Source: Eunapius fragilis
Lineage: Eukaryota; Porifera; Demospongiae; Spongillida; Spongillidae
Assembly: GCA_963681505.1 (NCBI GenBank)
Contig: OY811974.1
Location: 10,591,461 to 10,655,460 of the forward strand
Length of the DNA stretch: 64,000 bases
Direction of reading: 5' to 3'
Part shown: positions 21,778 through 33,725 of the stretch, piece by piece
How the letters are laid out: each line of letters begins with the position of its first letter
How positions within the stretch are numbered: position 1 is the first letter of the stretch
Made by a program: the position numbers and the translations under genes
The notes under the pieces: model-generated
The model's database searches: none
What the model saw: the letters and a program-made list of their open reading frames with translations, nothing else
Told to the model about the DNA's origin: nothing

Positions 21778-23047
21778 TCATGCATCTTCAGATGGCACAG
21801 TTACCATCAGCCATGGCTTGCAGGCTGGAAGGACTTCCACTTGTACTCTGAAGTAGAGGCTGTCATCCTTCAAATACTGACACTGTTTATCTGCCTGGAG
21901 GCCCAGCTGATCATGGGGAATGAATTTAGGATAACCATTCCCTGAGCCCCTCTCACCACTGAGCACTCTGCTATTCTGTATATCTGCTACATCTGATGGA
22001 AGAGTCAATGACTTTGAGCGATGACCATCATCCTTGAGCTGGTTGAGAAGGGTGATTGTACGCTTGTATCTGATTGGCCATGTGAGGGTATCATCATTCT
22101 CTCCCTTCATCAGGCAAAGGTATACAGACATATGTGTACCTTTACCACCACCATTTCCATTGGCGCATACAGCAAGGCAAAACTTATAGCCCTGGGCATG
22201 CGTATAAAATCCTGGACTCCACCAAGCGGTATCATTAACCTTCAATACATTGAATTGAGGGATCCTAATAACACAGGAAGTGCATTTCTGTTGATTACAG
22301 AGTATCGCAATTTGTTTCTCTTGAATATTCAGCTGTACCATTGCCAGATCAAGATGGTGGCCACAGGAGGTGAGCTTTACCATTGCTAGATCAAGATGGT
22401 GGCCACAGGAGGTGGCTTTGTGATCTTCCATTGTATGTCTTTGTGATGTGTAGGGACATCCTACATCCTTATATGGACAATTAATAGTCTCAAATGGACA
22501 CTCCAAATGATGAGAAGCGATTTCTTTCCTTTTAAAGCTAACACTGCATCCATTGTTGGGACAAGGTACCATGAGATCAGGACACTCATCAAGATGGCCA
22601 CCAGTCATCTCCTTATATGTCCCTTTGGACTTGCAATGTTCACATGTGTGAGGTCGAAGAGGACACTCCTCAGCAGAGTGTGAGGGATGCTCCCTTCGCA
22701 TCAAATGCTTATCACAGTCAGGACAGGGCATTAACACCAACCCACATGTTTCAAGATGTTTCTCAAGGGATCCTAGCTCATTTATCCAGGAACAGCCAGC
22801 AGAGGTACATTTCACATTCATAGCTTTAACCCTTCTAGCACTCTTTCTATCTGGAAATGCATCCAGTGGTTGGCGACATGTGGGGCATGTCCCTGAGGTG
22901 CTTTTCAGCTGGTCATAACATGACTTGCAGTACTGCTTGGCACACTCACACTTGGTTTGTTGAGGGTCACGAGCAGGGTGAAGACAGATGATACAGTAGT
23001 CATCTTCATGAGGAACATCAACAAATTCACATTCATATCCACCAATC
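21778..23047 (-). CDS. TRAF-type RING E3 ligase/adaptor (5' exon not found)
   Basis: One long exon runs from a CAG acceptor at 23048 to TGA 21778-21780 (about 422 aa). It enters in phase 2 without an ATG, so a short first exon lies upstream. Domains in order: RING finger (CIICLHPARDP ... CECAKQYCKSC ... CPTC), with a Cys where classical RINGs have His; TRAF-type zinc fingers (CSWINELGSLEKHLETC, CEHCKSKGTYKEMTGGHLDEC, CSVSFKRKEIASHHLEC); a 14-residue tandem duplication (TSCGHHLDLAMVKL/TSCGHHLDLAMVQL); and a C-terminal MATH domain. TRAFs bind receptor tails through MATH and attach ubiquitin through RING, acting in innate or stress signalling. The TTAA transposon just upstream probably lies in intron 1 or the promoter. 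Confidence 0.85.
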
Positions 23048-23086
23048 CTGTGGGAATAAAATAAATATCAGCTGTTGTTTATCAGA

Positions 23087-23390
23087 ACCTGCAAAAGCAG
23101 GTTCATATAGCAGGATAATGAATGTCATTAAAAGGTGACTCGCGTCTGGAGGGAAGATAGCACACAAGAACAGTACTGCCTTGGTTACGTGTCATATGCG
23201 TGCTATAAATAAATGCAGATGCGCACTTTTAGAGAAAAAAAAGTTTATGCCTATCTCTCCGTGTTTCTCTTTGGTCATATTCTATTTCTTCTTTCATCAG
23301 TTGAGAGGAACCTTAACTAGAAATAACTAGAAATGGTTATCACTAAGGTCAACTGCGCCAAATGCTTCAGCATATACATGTATATCTGTA
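23087..23390 (+). repeat. Hairpin-headed dispersed repeat (copy 2)
   Basis: It starts with the hairpin GAACCTGC/GCAGGTTC, then atagcaggataatgaatgtc and diverged interior. The stem sequence differs from copy 1 but pairing is retained. Confidence 0.65.
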
Positions 23391-23937
23391 TTGTATCCTT
23401 AGGATGTATGACCACATGGGCCTATGCTAAACTGCCCGGAGACTTGTTATTAACACCGGATCCGTGAGAACAGGACATTTTTTGAGCTGATTTTGTCGAA
23501 CGCACGTTTTAGAAAATTAGTCGGAAGCTGTCCAATTGTCGTAAACGCTATGAACTATAATAATACAACTTTCCACATGAACATTTATGCTTTTCCCACC
23601 TTCGTACCTACTTCCTAGCCTATCCTGTGTTTGTTCAAAGTCCGTAACTTACAACCGTCACTGAAAAAAGTACACTTTTTTCAGTGACGTTTTTCTCATT
23701 CGTAAACAGTGAAAATATTCTCATTTCTACACATAAACATCGAATACTACTAATTTTGGCACTGCAGTCTTTCAGCTTTCTGAAAGACAGAGTTCAAAGC
23801 CAAATGTCTATCATATTGTCATATTGGTCTGGGCACGATGGAAATAAGTAATTACGCCGTATACGGGCGTAGGTCCTATTAAAGCTTCACGCTAATATTA
23901 GTCTCGCATATAAACCACGCATTTGTCGATTATCGTT

Positions 23938-23953
23938 TCTCTCTCTCTCGCCC

Positions 23954-23998
<45 letters not shown>

Positions 23999-24000
23999 CT

Positions 24001-24043
<43 letters not shown>
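23938..24043. repeat. (CT)n microsatellite
   Basis: About 105 bp of CT with few interruptions, between the transposon's left end and its gene. Confidence 0.95.
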
Positions 24044-24046
<3 letters not shown>

Positions 24047-24083
24047 CAATGGCTTTTCTGATGTTAATCCTGCACAAAACATA

Positions 24084-27000
24084 TCAATTTTGTAAAGTTT
24101 TCATGTACTCTGTGATGCGCTTTACTAGCTCAGACTTGTTCCCTGTTTTCTTCATGTTGTGATGGCAGAGATATGTTTGCAGTTCTTCCTTCTTCCACTG
24201 GGACAGGTCCTTGTCGAACTTCAGGTCCTCAAAGGTCATCCTGGCCTTCTTTTGCCTTCCTTGGGATGTTTCATTCCTTTGGGACCTTCCACGTTTGCGA
24301 TCTGAAAGTTTTGGCTCGGACTGCCTCCCAATGGTCTGGTACACGACACGTATCTTCCCTGCAACTGGCAATTCACTCAGACGAAACATTTTCTGTGACT
24401 GCAGCTCATCTAATCTACAAAACACATCGGCTGAGATCTTAACTTTCCCTAGATCTTTGTTCTCGCCAGTCTTCCAGCACTCATGTATCAGCCTAGTTAC
24501 CCTGGTGGTCAGCTCTGGTTGCATATTTTTTCGTGTATGGGCCCATCCTGCATAGAAATTGAACTCAAATGTGGCATACATGTATGTCAGATTGCTGTCA
24601 TCTGTAAGCAAGTTAGATGCTTGGTCTACAGCACCAGAAACAGTGAAGTCCATTGTGGCCAGAAGAGTGTTAGCATACCGCATTGCAATACTGAGTACAT
24701 CTTGGTGTTCCATCACCCCACTGCACACATGTTTTGCAAGCAATAGTTGTGACTTGAAGTGATACAGGCACACTGCACACTGTGGGTACACTGCCTGTAT
24801 CCTCTTCAGTGCCTCTTCATCCTCATGCTGCTTCTGCACGCGCTGCATCTCTCTCTGGCTTATGCCTTTAGTCCGCTTCTTGTATCGACCCTTGTCCTTC
24901 CTAACTTGCACACCAGTACTTTCACTAAGACTGTTCAAAAGCACAGCAACACCAGTAAAATTGATGCCCTCCTCACCCATAGCATTAATCAGTGAAGTAG
25001 CATGGCAGGAAGGAATGGGAACACATGCAGATGGCACCTTCTGTCCCAGGCAGTTATAGAACTTGATGTGCATGTTGTTGGCTGTCAGTTGTGGCATATT
25101 GAATAGCATAATATTCAGATATTCCAGATATGGCAGGGATGACTTTAGATCTATATGGGGCCTTAAAATCCGGTTTCACCAACAGAACAGTAGTGTTGCT
25201 GAGAGATTTCTCCATTAGTGCCACTGCAAGCTGCTTGGGAGTAGATACTTTTCTTCCACCATTTCCCTGCACCAGATAGGCTTCAACTCGGGACTGTTGA
25301 TGTGAGAAGTGTGTGTCGCACACATCCTTGCCACTCTGGGCCTCATTGTGGTAGTATGCTACTAAATTTAGTCCAGCAGCTGAACAGACATGTGGAAGGA
25401 GCAGCTTGGTCTGCTTGCCAGCCAGATTTTTAGCATTGTCACTCTGGACAATTAGTTTGGTGACATGGGGGAACCGTTGTCTCAATGCATGAAGGGCAGC
25501 CTCTAAGCAAGACAGCACAATGTTACCATCAGCTTTCTGCTCATCTTGGACTACACAGTCAATAAAATGGAGATCCACTTTGTCCACTCCCTTATCATCA
25601 TCCACTTCCTCCTCATCCTCACTAATCCACTCGTAGTTGACGTTCCTTTCCTTCTGCAAGTCACTCATGTCTACCTCTTCGCACCCATCAGCCCTGTCTT
25701 GCATTCCCTCATTATCATAACACCACTCCCCTGCTTCATCTTCATCCCCCTCTCCCTCTTCACACCCATCACCCTCTCCCTCATCCCCCTCCTCTTCCCA
25801 TCCATCCCACTTTCCCTCCTCACACCCATCATGATCGCCCACTCCCTCCTCCTCACACCCATCATGAGCACCCTCTCCATCCTCCTCACACCCATCATGA
25901 GCACCCACTCCCTCCTCCTCACACCCATCAAGATCACCTACTCCCTCCTCCTCACACCAATCAAGATCAGCCTCTCCCTCCTCTGCACATCCACCCTCCT
26001 CCATATTCTCATTTATCTCCACATCCTGTACTCCACCATCATTTCCCTCATTTACCACACCAACCTGCTGCAACAATCGGACTTTCTCATCACTAAAGTC
26101 TATAATCACATGGAGTTTCTCATTTGATTCACCACTTCTGACCTCTTCCTCAGTGGAGTAAGGTTTGATGAATACTCCAGCTCCCCACCACAGCATTCCG
26201 TAGTATGAATCTCCACTCTCACGGAACCCCTTTGCAAGAAACTTCTGTTTGAAGTCGAAGATCAGGTAGGCAGTGGTGGAATCCATTTCTGCAATGGCTT
26301 GCTTCATTCTGAGGCTCTGCTGGGCAGCTTGCATCACATGGGCCATATATCTAAAGGTGCGGCGCTCACACTGGTGTACAGTGAGTAGTACATCAGCTGT
26401 TTCATCTAGCCTGGTGGGGTCCTCATCCAGCTTGTTAAGTGCCACTTGCCTCAACCTGTCATAAAAGACAAAGGGGCCTCTGCAGGCATTACACTCCAGG
26501 TGGCCACCAAGTTTAGGATCCCTGTTGGGCTTCTTGTTAGGAACCAGGTCTAGTGAGAATACTGGTGAGTGGGTACTGAAACCACTGCACTCACTCTGCT
26601 CTACGACAGTGCGTGTAGCCTGAGCACAGTGACTGAGCTGGGCTTTTACATGGTCCACAAATGCCTGCTGTGTGTCTGGATCATCAAAAAGATCAGGTGC
26701 TGAAGCCATCTCCTCCAGTTCCTGGTATGCCCTGAACTGCTTGACTTCATGTTCCTGAGGCTGGTGGCTGTGTGCTTCAGTGCCATCAGATGCTGCCACA
26801 CCCTCCCTTGCATGCAAGGAATAGCCGTAGCTAAGGAAATCATATGCATTGGTGCGGAGGCTATGCAGCTCATCTCGCAGGGTATGGTCCACATCAGACA
26901 GAGGTGCAAGAATATTGATCAAACTGTCCACAATGGCAAAGTTGTCAATGTGGAAATTGACCTTTACATAGTCCACCCCTGCACGTGCCTCTTGCACCTT

Positions 27001-28047
27001 TCCACCACCAGTGATGTGATTGGCAATGGTGTAAAACAATGTTCTCCCAATAGGTGGCTTACCTGGCATTACGTCTCTGTGCTTCATAGTGTACACCTCG
27101 CACATGCTGGCAATGTCATGCTTTAGCACCAGGGACCTCATTGCAAACATGTTCGTCAGCTCTTTCCACCTGGAATTTCTATTAGGTGAACGTTTTTTGG
27201 CTACCCAGGCAAGGCGACTAATGTTGTCATCACTGTAGATGAACTCCACAGCAAATTCTACAACATCTCTATGCACTCGAGACTGAGTTTTATGATGCTC
27301 CTGAAGTCTCAAACCATGTGTGAGGTAAAGGTAAACCTTTGCCTGAAACATTAGTTCAGATGCATAGTCCTTGCTAATGGACAGGAGTGATGCCACATCC
27401 GCATGAGGCACATCTGCTAGAGTGACAAGTAGTCTCCTTGCATCACTGGATGTGTAATCTTTTCTCTCTTTAGTACATCACTTATTGTGCTGGGTATAGT
27501 GACAAGGCTGTCTCTGTCTAACGAAGCATCAGCAGAGGTGGCCTCATTGGACTCAACGACAGACTTGAGGCTGAATGCATTCTTCAAGTCGCTTTTAAGT
27601 TTCAAGTTTGGGAGCAACAAGTGCACCAAGGCCTTCATGCCTTTCAAAAAGACATTTTCAATGCGACAGAAGCTAGCACAATCTATCTCATCATTGCCCG
27701 CGTAAACAACTTGCCGCCGGATATCAAGACATGGAAGCCGTCGCACGCTACTCTCGCAGTCACAACCCATCAACTTGAAGACACTAAGAATATGCGCCTG
27801 TGATGACCCATAGTTGCTGCAAGTGGGACTATCTTTTCCACATGTCGTATCAAACGATAGAAACTGCACAATGGACACTACTACGTTCCGAATTTATCCG
27901 TACAGGTGTATCTGGTAACGATCTATCCTTCCTTGGACGACCTGGACGTTGGTGGGGATTGCATAGACAACACTTAGTGCAACGCGTTCCTGTATCACAC
28001 TTTGTGCACACTGGTTTCTTGTGCTTCTCAGCACATGATGGCAACAT
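24084..28047 (-). CDS. Transposase-like protein: Cys cluster, AT-hook, DDE-like core, acidic repeats, SAP
   Basis: Four minus-strand open segments form one protein: 28047-27850, 27876-27417, 27470-25054 and 25170-24084. The N-terminus has a Cys cluster with an AT-hook (CTKCDTGTRCTKCCLC then RPGRPRK). The core has acidic residues in plausible catalytic settings: AEMDSTTAYLIFDF, IVQSDNAKN, and HNEAQSGKDVCDTHFSH. A Glu/Asp/Gly repeat region splits the core (25690-26000). The C-terminus is a SAP DNA-binding motif (LKFDKDLSQWKKEELQTYL). Candidate introns of 40 nt (near 27873-27912) and 66 nt (near 27433-27498) restore phase between the first three segments. The last switch, between 25054 and 25170, looks like a +1 frameshift. 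The gene may be recently disabled. The DDE reading is inference. Confidence 0.6.
25690..26000 (-). repeat. In-frame acidic coding repeat
   Basis: About 30-36-bp units encode repeats like HDGCEEEGVG and DLDGCEEEGV within the transposase core, a coding minisatellite expanded between the first and second putative catalytic acids. Confidence 0.85.
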
Positions 28048-28524
28048 GTTACACTCGACTCGTCCACTAATTACTAAAATAACGAATTACGTCACTTTCC
28101 ATGGGTCTGGGGACTTACTAAGGCAAGTTGGTTTAACGTTTTGTACAAAATCTAAGCGGATTAATGAAATGTTATTCGCTCTGATCTCTATTGGTAAACA
28201 AACTAAGCATGAAAGCACAATGAAACTTGTTGAATAGGGCTTGAGAAAAAAGTGTACTTACGTCCTCGCGATGACCGAGAAATTGCGAATCGCGTCTCTT
28301 ACAATGCATACAGATCTAGCATCAATCTTGCTACACGATTAAAAATGACATAAACAATTTCAGCGATGGTTGTGCTATCCAAAAATGCCCCTCTTGTAGC
28401 GAGAAACATTTTTCCGACTAATTTTCTGAATGGAGGGTTCGACAAAAAAAATGTCCTGTTCTCACGGATCCGGTGTTAAGCACTATATACCAAATATGGT
28501 ATATTTACATGTACATGGGACAAA

Positions 28525-28645
28525 ATACAAAAGCAATTAGTACATGCACCTTATTTATGATAAATCAAATATCAAGTTTCTGGACCATACACCTACGATA
28601 CAATTCACAGTACACCACACTAACTCTTTCACAGAACAGTAAGCA
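28525..28645. repeat. Direct repeat, left copy
   Basis: Shares with 29565-29690 a diverged block including aatatcaagtt-ctgg, acacctacgatacaattc and an actctttcacag-like word. The copies are about 1.04 kb apart, one just outside the TTAA transposon's right end. Confidence 0.55.
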
Positions 28646-28839
28646 GCACAAAATCCTTTTAATCGTGCAGTTTATAATTGATACTCTTGATAAGGGAAGT
28701 AAAATGCTGTCACATAATCAGATGAAGCAACAAGTGAAATAAAAGAATTATTAAAGTAAGAAATAAAACAAGGCTAAAGCCTGAGCAGTTACAGAGTTAT
28801 TGTGAGGGCAACAATACATATCTTAGGGTCAGATACTGG

Positions 28840-29010
28840 AATGGAAAAATGAAATTCATCTATATTTAGCACACCCTGGCAGTATGCACAGTGAAATTGT
28901 GCTATAATTCATTTTCCATTTCAGCCAACCTTGTTCTCGTGTTTTATACACCATCAATGCCTTCCAATCCTTTTTGCCACCAACGTTCTCTTATAGAATC
29001 TTGTTCATGC
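28840..29010. mobile_element. Foldback element D (degenerate)
   Basis: The tip (ctatatttagcacac) and right arm match the foldback family (ccaaccttgttctcgtgttt, gccaccaacgttctc). The left arm is largely eroded. Confidence 0.65.
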
Positions 29011-29564
29011 TTCTTGCATGCTTCTGCTAGCTCCTCTTACAATGTGCTATTTAGTTCACATTGAAAATTGATCTTGACTCCCCTCCCTTAGTTGATGTGC
29101 TGGCAGATACAAGGGAGCCCTCCCCACCTCTGCAGAGTTAGAAATTATATATTCATTGTTTCACAGAGTAGTGCACGACATAAATTAAGCTTCACACTGG
29201 ACTCCTAGTACATGCCCACTGCATGCCCACTTCAGTTAGACATACATCATAGAGGTTTTAAAGAGCTTCCTGCTGCTTGGCCTTGAGTGTGAGGTTTTCT
29301 TGTAAACACATGACAGATAATATAAGCCCCAGGCTGCATCAAAAATATTTGCCATTGCTCAAGTATGTTAGCTGGCTCCATGTCATGAGACCAGGCACTT
29401 CTTTCTAGAGGACAAAAATTCTCATGACCATTTCGCACACTCCTTCCATTTCCTCCGTGGTCGTTGTCTTCCTTTTGTCAAGAACTCAAGCTAAGAATAA
29501 TGCTGAAGAACGACAACAGGAGCACCAATCGGTTTAGCATATAATCTTTGGGTCAGATATATGA
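29011..29564. other. No gene seen
   Basis: Short open frames only. No splice-supported exon or inverted repeat was found. Confidence 0.35.
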
Positions 29565-29690
29565 CACATCAGGTACAATATACATGCAAGTAGTACCTTA
29601 TTTGGTATAGAGGGTAAATATCAAGTTCCTGGGCTATTCACCTAGGATACAATTCGCCAAACTGCATACGACAAACTACATATACTCTTT
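29565..29690. repeat. Direct repeat, right copy
   Basis: Partner of 28525-28645. Confidence 0.55.
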
Positions 29691-29827
29691 CAAACAGCAG
29701 CCTGACTTGCATGAAATTCGTTGGTATTCCGGATGTAAAGTAAATTTATACCTTACATTCGTAAAGTATACCTTATGATATTCAACCCTTTGAATAACAT
29801 GTAATAAATGCTGTACAGTTAACTATT

Positions 29828-30946
29828 ATGGCGTCAAATGGTGTGCCAGGGTCTAGGCTCAATCCGCCGCGCAAAGCCGTAGCACCTGCTACTGGCATTC
29901 CTATGATCCATGTTGTAGTAAGAAAACTGGGATCAAATGTACCATTTAAGAACGAACTGATGCTCGTGTACGGTGCTGCGTGGAAAACGACCCACAAAAC
30001 GAAAGGTCAGAGTTCAGTGGACTATTAGGGATAAATTGTTGACATCAGAGCATGGAGCTGCGTTTTTTCAAAGACCAGCAGCCTGTCAGTTTGGTGATTC
30101 CGCCTCCGCCTCTTCCCAATGTCGCTACTCAGGATGCCTGGCCAGCCCTAAGCGAGCAGGACAACGAGGATTTTGGGTCGAGAAAGGGACGTACATGTAG
30201 AAGAGCTACAGAATGATGATGAAGCAGATGAATTAATGTTAAGTGAAGAACAGCACATTATACAGACCTCGCCAGATGCCAACCCTTTGGAGCCACATGG
30301 GCGGAAGTGGGAGGTGCTCGATGCCGGAATTCCAGTTTGTCAGCAAGCTGCAGCAGGACTGGGCATGAATGATTTGCATATCAAATGGATCTAATCAACC
30401 ACATTCAGTTGAAGGCTGCTTCAACGTCATGTTTCCACATGACTACTTCAACCATGTCATAGATCTGAAAAATGCAAACCTCCCAGTCAGTGTCAGGAAA
30501 TTCACAAAGCATGAATTCATGCAATGTATTGGAGTGCTATTAACTATCGCCTTAGTCAATTCAGGTAACATTAAGAATCTCTGGAACACGCAAGAAAGTA
30601 GGCCAGTTCCACCATTTCGTCTGAAAGAGCGATTTGGGATGGGACATGATCAATTTCAGGACTAGAAATCCCACCTCCAACTGGCTGTGCCAGGAAGTAG
30701 AGAGGATGCTCAAAAGGATCCATGGTCTCTTGTCAAGGCAGTGATAGATGCATTTAATGAGTGCAGGGAAACCAATTTAGTCCCTGGAAGTGAAAATGTA
30801 ATCAATGAAAGTATGGCCAATGGTTGCAAACCATTTGCAGTGTGTGGTGTTAGTCTGGGCGGAACTGTGGAAATGTGCATGCTGTCACTGTGCACCAGAT
30901 TTGATGAGTGCAGTAATTGTTTTACAGGCCATTTGGCATACACATA
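29828..30946 (+). pseudogene. Broken piggyBac-like transposase relic
   Basis: Consecutive plus-strand segments in different frames include VMFPHDYFNHVIDLKNANLP, then KHEFMQCIGVLLTIALVNSG, then PWSLVKAVIDAFNECRETN and VPGSENVINESMANG. The order and spacing fit the piggyBac-type DDE_Tnp_1_7 core, whose IDESM-type motif carries the first catalytic Asp; here that position reads INESM. Frameshifts and stops occur at about 30028, 30394 and 30665. A TIR element interrupts it at 30947, and I see no C-terminal part beyond. It is inactive. Confidence 0.55.
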
Positions 30947-31555
30947 CCATATAGCGGGTAATTTTCGTGGGGATAAATTTTCGTGGTTTCTCCGTATTTT
31001 AGTAGTTCGTGGTTTAAATTTCGTGGTTTCAGTGAACCTCGAAATTTTTTGACGTCACGTCCATGGACACACCTACCTTTGTGCGGGTGTTCTCCTTCAA
31101 GTTTGGAAAACCTCTCGAGACATAATACCGGACTGCAGCTACCACACCATGCTCAACGGCCCCCTTTCCAATCATAGCCTTCTGTTCAGAAGAATATTTC
31201 CCATATTGGCCTCTCTTCATTTTGCTAGTGTGCGAATTTAGTCCCGCTGAAGCACCCGACTCCATAACTGAGATAACTTTCGAGTTGGCTGCAACAATAG
31301 CGGACGACGGTACAGACTGTGCTAATGGGCCATGAGGATCAGGCAATTCTGTATTTTGTCTCTTGAAGTAGCGAAATAAAGCCATACTGCGTTTTAGATT
31401 TAAGAGCAGCTGGAGTCCTAACGATACGCGTACGTATAGCGTACACACGTGTTTATGGGCGTGACAAAAAAATTCGTCAGTTAAATTTTCGTGGTTAAAA
31501 CAAAACCACGAAATCCACGAAAATTAAACCCCACGAAAATTACCCGCTATACGGT
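30947..31555 (-). mobile_element. Deletion derivative with ACC(A/G)TATAGCGGGTAA ends
   Basis: 27-bp inverted ends: tatagcgggtaattttcgtg at left and cacgaaaattacccgctata at right, continuing as repeated ttcgtgg words. It is inserted in the piggyBac relic. The interior retains the first exon of a transposon gene (31385-31077), so it is a truncated copy rather than a random MITE. Confidence 0.8.
31077..31385 (-). CDS. First exon of a lost transposon gene
   Basis: ATG 31385 opens 103 codons (MALFRYFKRQNTELPDPHGP ...) ending exactly at a GTAGGT donor (31076). The central part (KRGQYGKYSSEQKAMIGKGA, then GVVAAVRYYVSRGFPNLKEN) resembles a helix-turn-helix N-terminal region I associate with transposon-encoded proteins of marine invertebrates. 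Downstream exons were lost when the element shrank to 0.6 kb. Confidence 0.5.
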
Positions 31556-33269
31556 ATTCTCCCAATCCCTTAGTATGTCGTTTTTGTTTCACTTGATTTG
31601 ATGAACTTATTTGTGTTTACTTAACCACTGTTCATAACCACATCATGTTTGTGAACCAGTAAGAATGATGTATCAATGGTGAAATGGAACATGTTCATAT
31701 CATTTGCTATATGTGATGCACAGTTATAATCATTTAAAGATGTTGTATGTGTTGAAATGATGAGAAATGCTGATAAACTAAGGATAATCTGAATTATAGT
31801 AAAGGCACGTTTGCATTTTCATTATTTCAGCCATATATTGATACATATGTATACTAAGTTGAGAAACCTGTGAAATCACATTGCAAAAACTTTCAAACAT
31901 GAGTTAACTCTTATTGTCTATCGTAAGGTATTACCTTACATGTTTGTAAGGTATACCTTTAGGTTAATCCACCTAGTAAAGTTGTTTTTTAAAAAATGAC
32001 TTCATGCATTACGAAGAAAAGACCCAATCCACGAGAGGAATACCTCCAAAAGCAGGATGATATTTAAAGCAAGAAATAACATGACCAAGCAGGTACAGAG
32101 ATATTGAATCAGTCTAAGCAATCTGCTAAAAAGCAGCGATATCAGGAGAACTGTGCTGCTAAAAGGCGAAAGGACAATTCAGGCACCTGAAAGGAGTCCG
32201 TATTGGAAAGGCACTGATGTTGTCAGATTGGCTATATGAACTTGAAGCGAGTTGCTGAGAGGACGTGAAACCGTAGGGGTCTTAGCATGACCTATTGCGT
32301 AGCTTTAAAAAGCATAGTGGTTTTAGAATGTGCATGCAATATGTGTGCACTTATTTGTCCACATAATTAACAAAAACAATCTGAAATATCCTTTCAAGCT
32401 CAACTTTCACATGTATTGCTAGCGATACATGCAACCCAAATACTGCCCCTATTCTAACATAGGCCTTACATGGCCTTTAAAGTCTATGTTAGAATATAAC
32501 TTGCCTATATGGAGTCCTTGGTTGCATGTCATTACTTGCCCCTTCAATTAATTTTATTTTTTATTGAATGAGAGGTGTGATCTTTAGAAGGTCATTGACG
32601 TACACCTTAGGTATGCTTATCTCCATTGGTTTATTAATGAGTGGAAGCAAATCCATCACGAAGCCATGAGTCATGAAGACCATTCAACATATGTACGATA
32701 AGGTGGAGTCACAAGTGAGGCATTTGAACTCTCATGGAGTAACATACCCATTGTATAGGAGCTGTTATCATCTGTACTTGGGAAGAAGACATCCCAAGAG
32801 ATTGCTTACCATTATTCATGAAGTAAAAGAAGAGTCCGGTGATGGTTATGTAGTAATCTGTATCATGTGCAGTTTTTCATGATGCAGTTTAAATATTTGG
32901 CATAATCAGCGTCCATATGATTGTAATTTTCAATGATGGTGATTATGGTATCAAAGAACGCTGCAAGCATAATGCGAACAGCGATGAACAATTCCCATAA
33001 GTGTACAAGATAAGTTTAAGATTTGCATTTCATTGTATTCAATTGGCATTCCTTTTCTAGACAGGTATTGGGAGAAGGAAAACTCGGTGACGGCCGAAGA
33101 ATTTGGATGGAGAAATTGATTATAACGTAACAATGAATGCATTAGCAATGGTAAAGTGGCAGCTGAGTTGACTTACATGCAGCTTAAAACATTATTTTTT
33201 AAATAGTCAAGTTACTATGTCCTATCCAATTCACAAGGTTGACCGAAATTATGTACTGCAGCATCTTAC
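31556..33269. other. Degraded sequence, no supported gene
   Basis: AT-rich. Coding-like scraps occur near 32140 (AKKQRYQENCAAKRRKDNSG) and 32673-32882 but lack splice support. A locally palindromic ttaccttacatgtttgtaag block near 31931 echoes one near 29746. Together they might be the ends of the piggyBac relic, but this is weak. Confidence 0.3.
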
Positions 33270-33395
33270 AATTGTGCTAAATATATTTATCCATATCAGT
33301 CAACCTTGCTCCCGTGCTTTTTACACTACCACTGCCTTCCAATCCTACACAGGCCACCAACTTTCTCTCGCACATGTCTAGAATGCATTTTATCA
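33270..33395. mobile_element. Foldback element E, right arm only
   Basis: Matches the right arm of the family (gtgctaaatat, cttgctcccgtgctttttac, gccaccaactttctc). The left arm is missing or unrecognisable. Confidence 0.6.
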
Positions 33396-33410
33396 CTTCA
33401 TCACACATGA

Positions 33411-33725
33411 CAGTGCGGGAATTAACGGCCGGCCCACGGCCATTTTCAGATCATTTTGCTAAAATGGCCGTACAATATTGTCCGTGATCGGTCAATTGAC
33501 TGATTGTTAATTGCGCTATCTTACCGTGACGTGAGTACATTCCCTCCACCGATATGGATAATGAACATTTCATTGCACACTGGGGGCTGGGGTGTACTGA
33601 TGACAAGTACACATGCTACCGGTTACTATACAAAAGTGGCTGACAAAATCCTGAAAAGGGCCACCCAATATCGTAATTGAGTGGCCGTTTGGCCATACAA
33701 ATGTTGTGAATTAAGTCCCGCACTG
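33411..33725. mobile_element. MITE with CAGTGCGGGA ends
   Basis: CAGTGCGGGAATTAA at left is matched by TTAAGTCCCGCACTG at right. The interior is non-coding. No clear target duplication (cacatga left, tatgata right). Confidence 0.7.

Larger units (their letters stand above)
23454..28475 (-). mobile_element. 5.0-kb TTAA-flanked DNA transposon, family unassigned
   Basis: The left end 23454-23483 starts CACCGGATCCGTGAGAACAG, and its reverse complement ends at 28475. Each end is bordered by TTAA (23450-23453, 28476-28479). A second inner block (gtcgaac ... agaaaattagtcggaa) is also inverted at 23494-23526 and 28411-28442, giving about 75-bp bipartite ends. TTAA duplications are known for piggyBac, Kolobok and Sola3, but the encoded protein carries none of the piggyBac signatures I know. 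The element holds one minus-strand gene of about 3.9 kb and a (CT)n tract. Confidence 0.85.

Noticed and set aside
25546-26127. Plus-strand 193-codon hydrophobic frame
   Set aside because: Antisense of the acidic repeat in the transposase gene.
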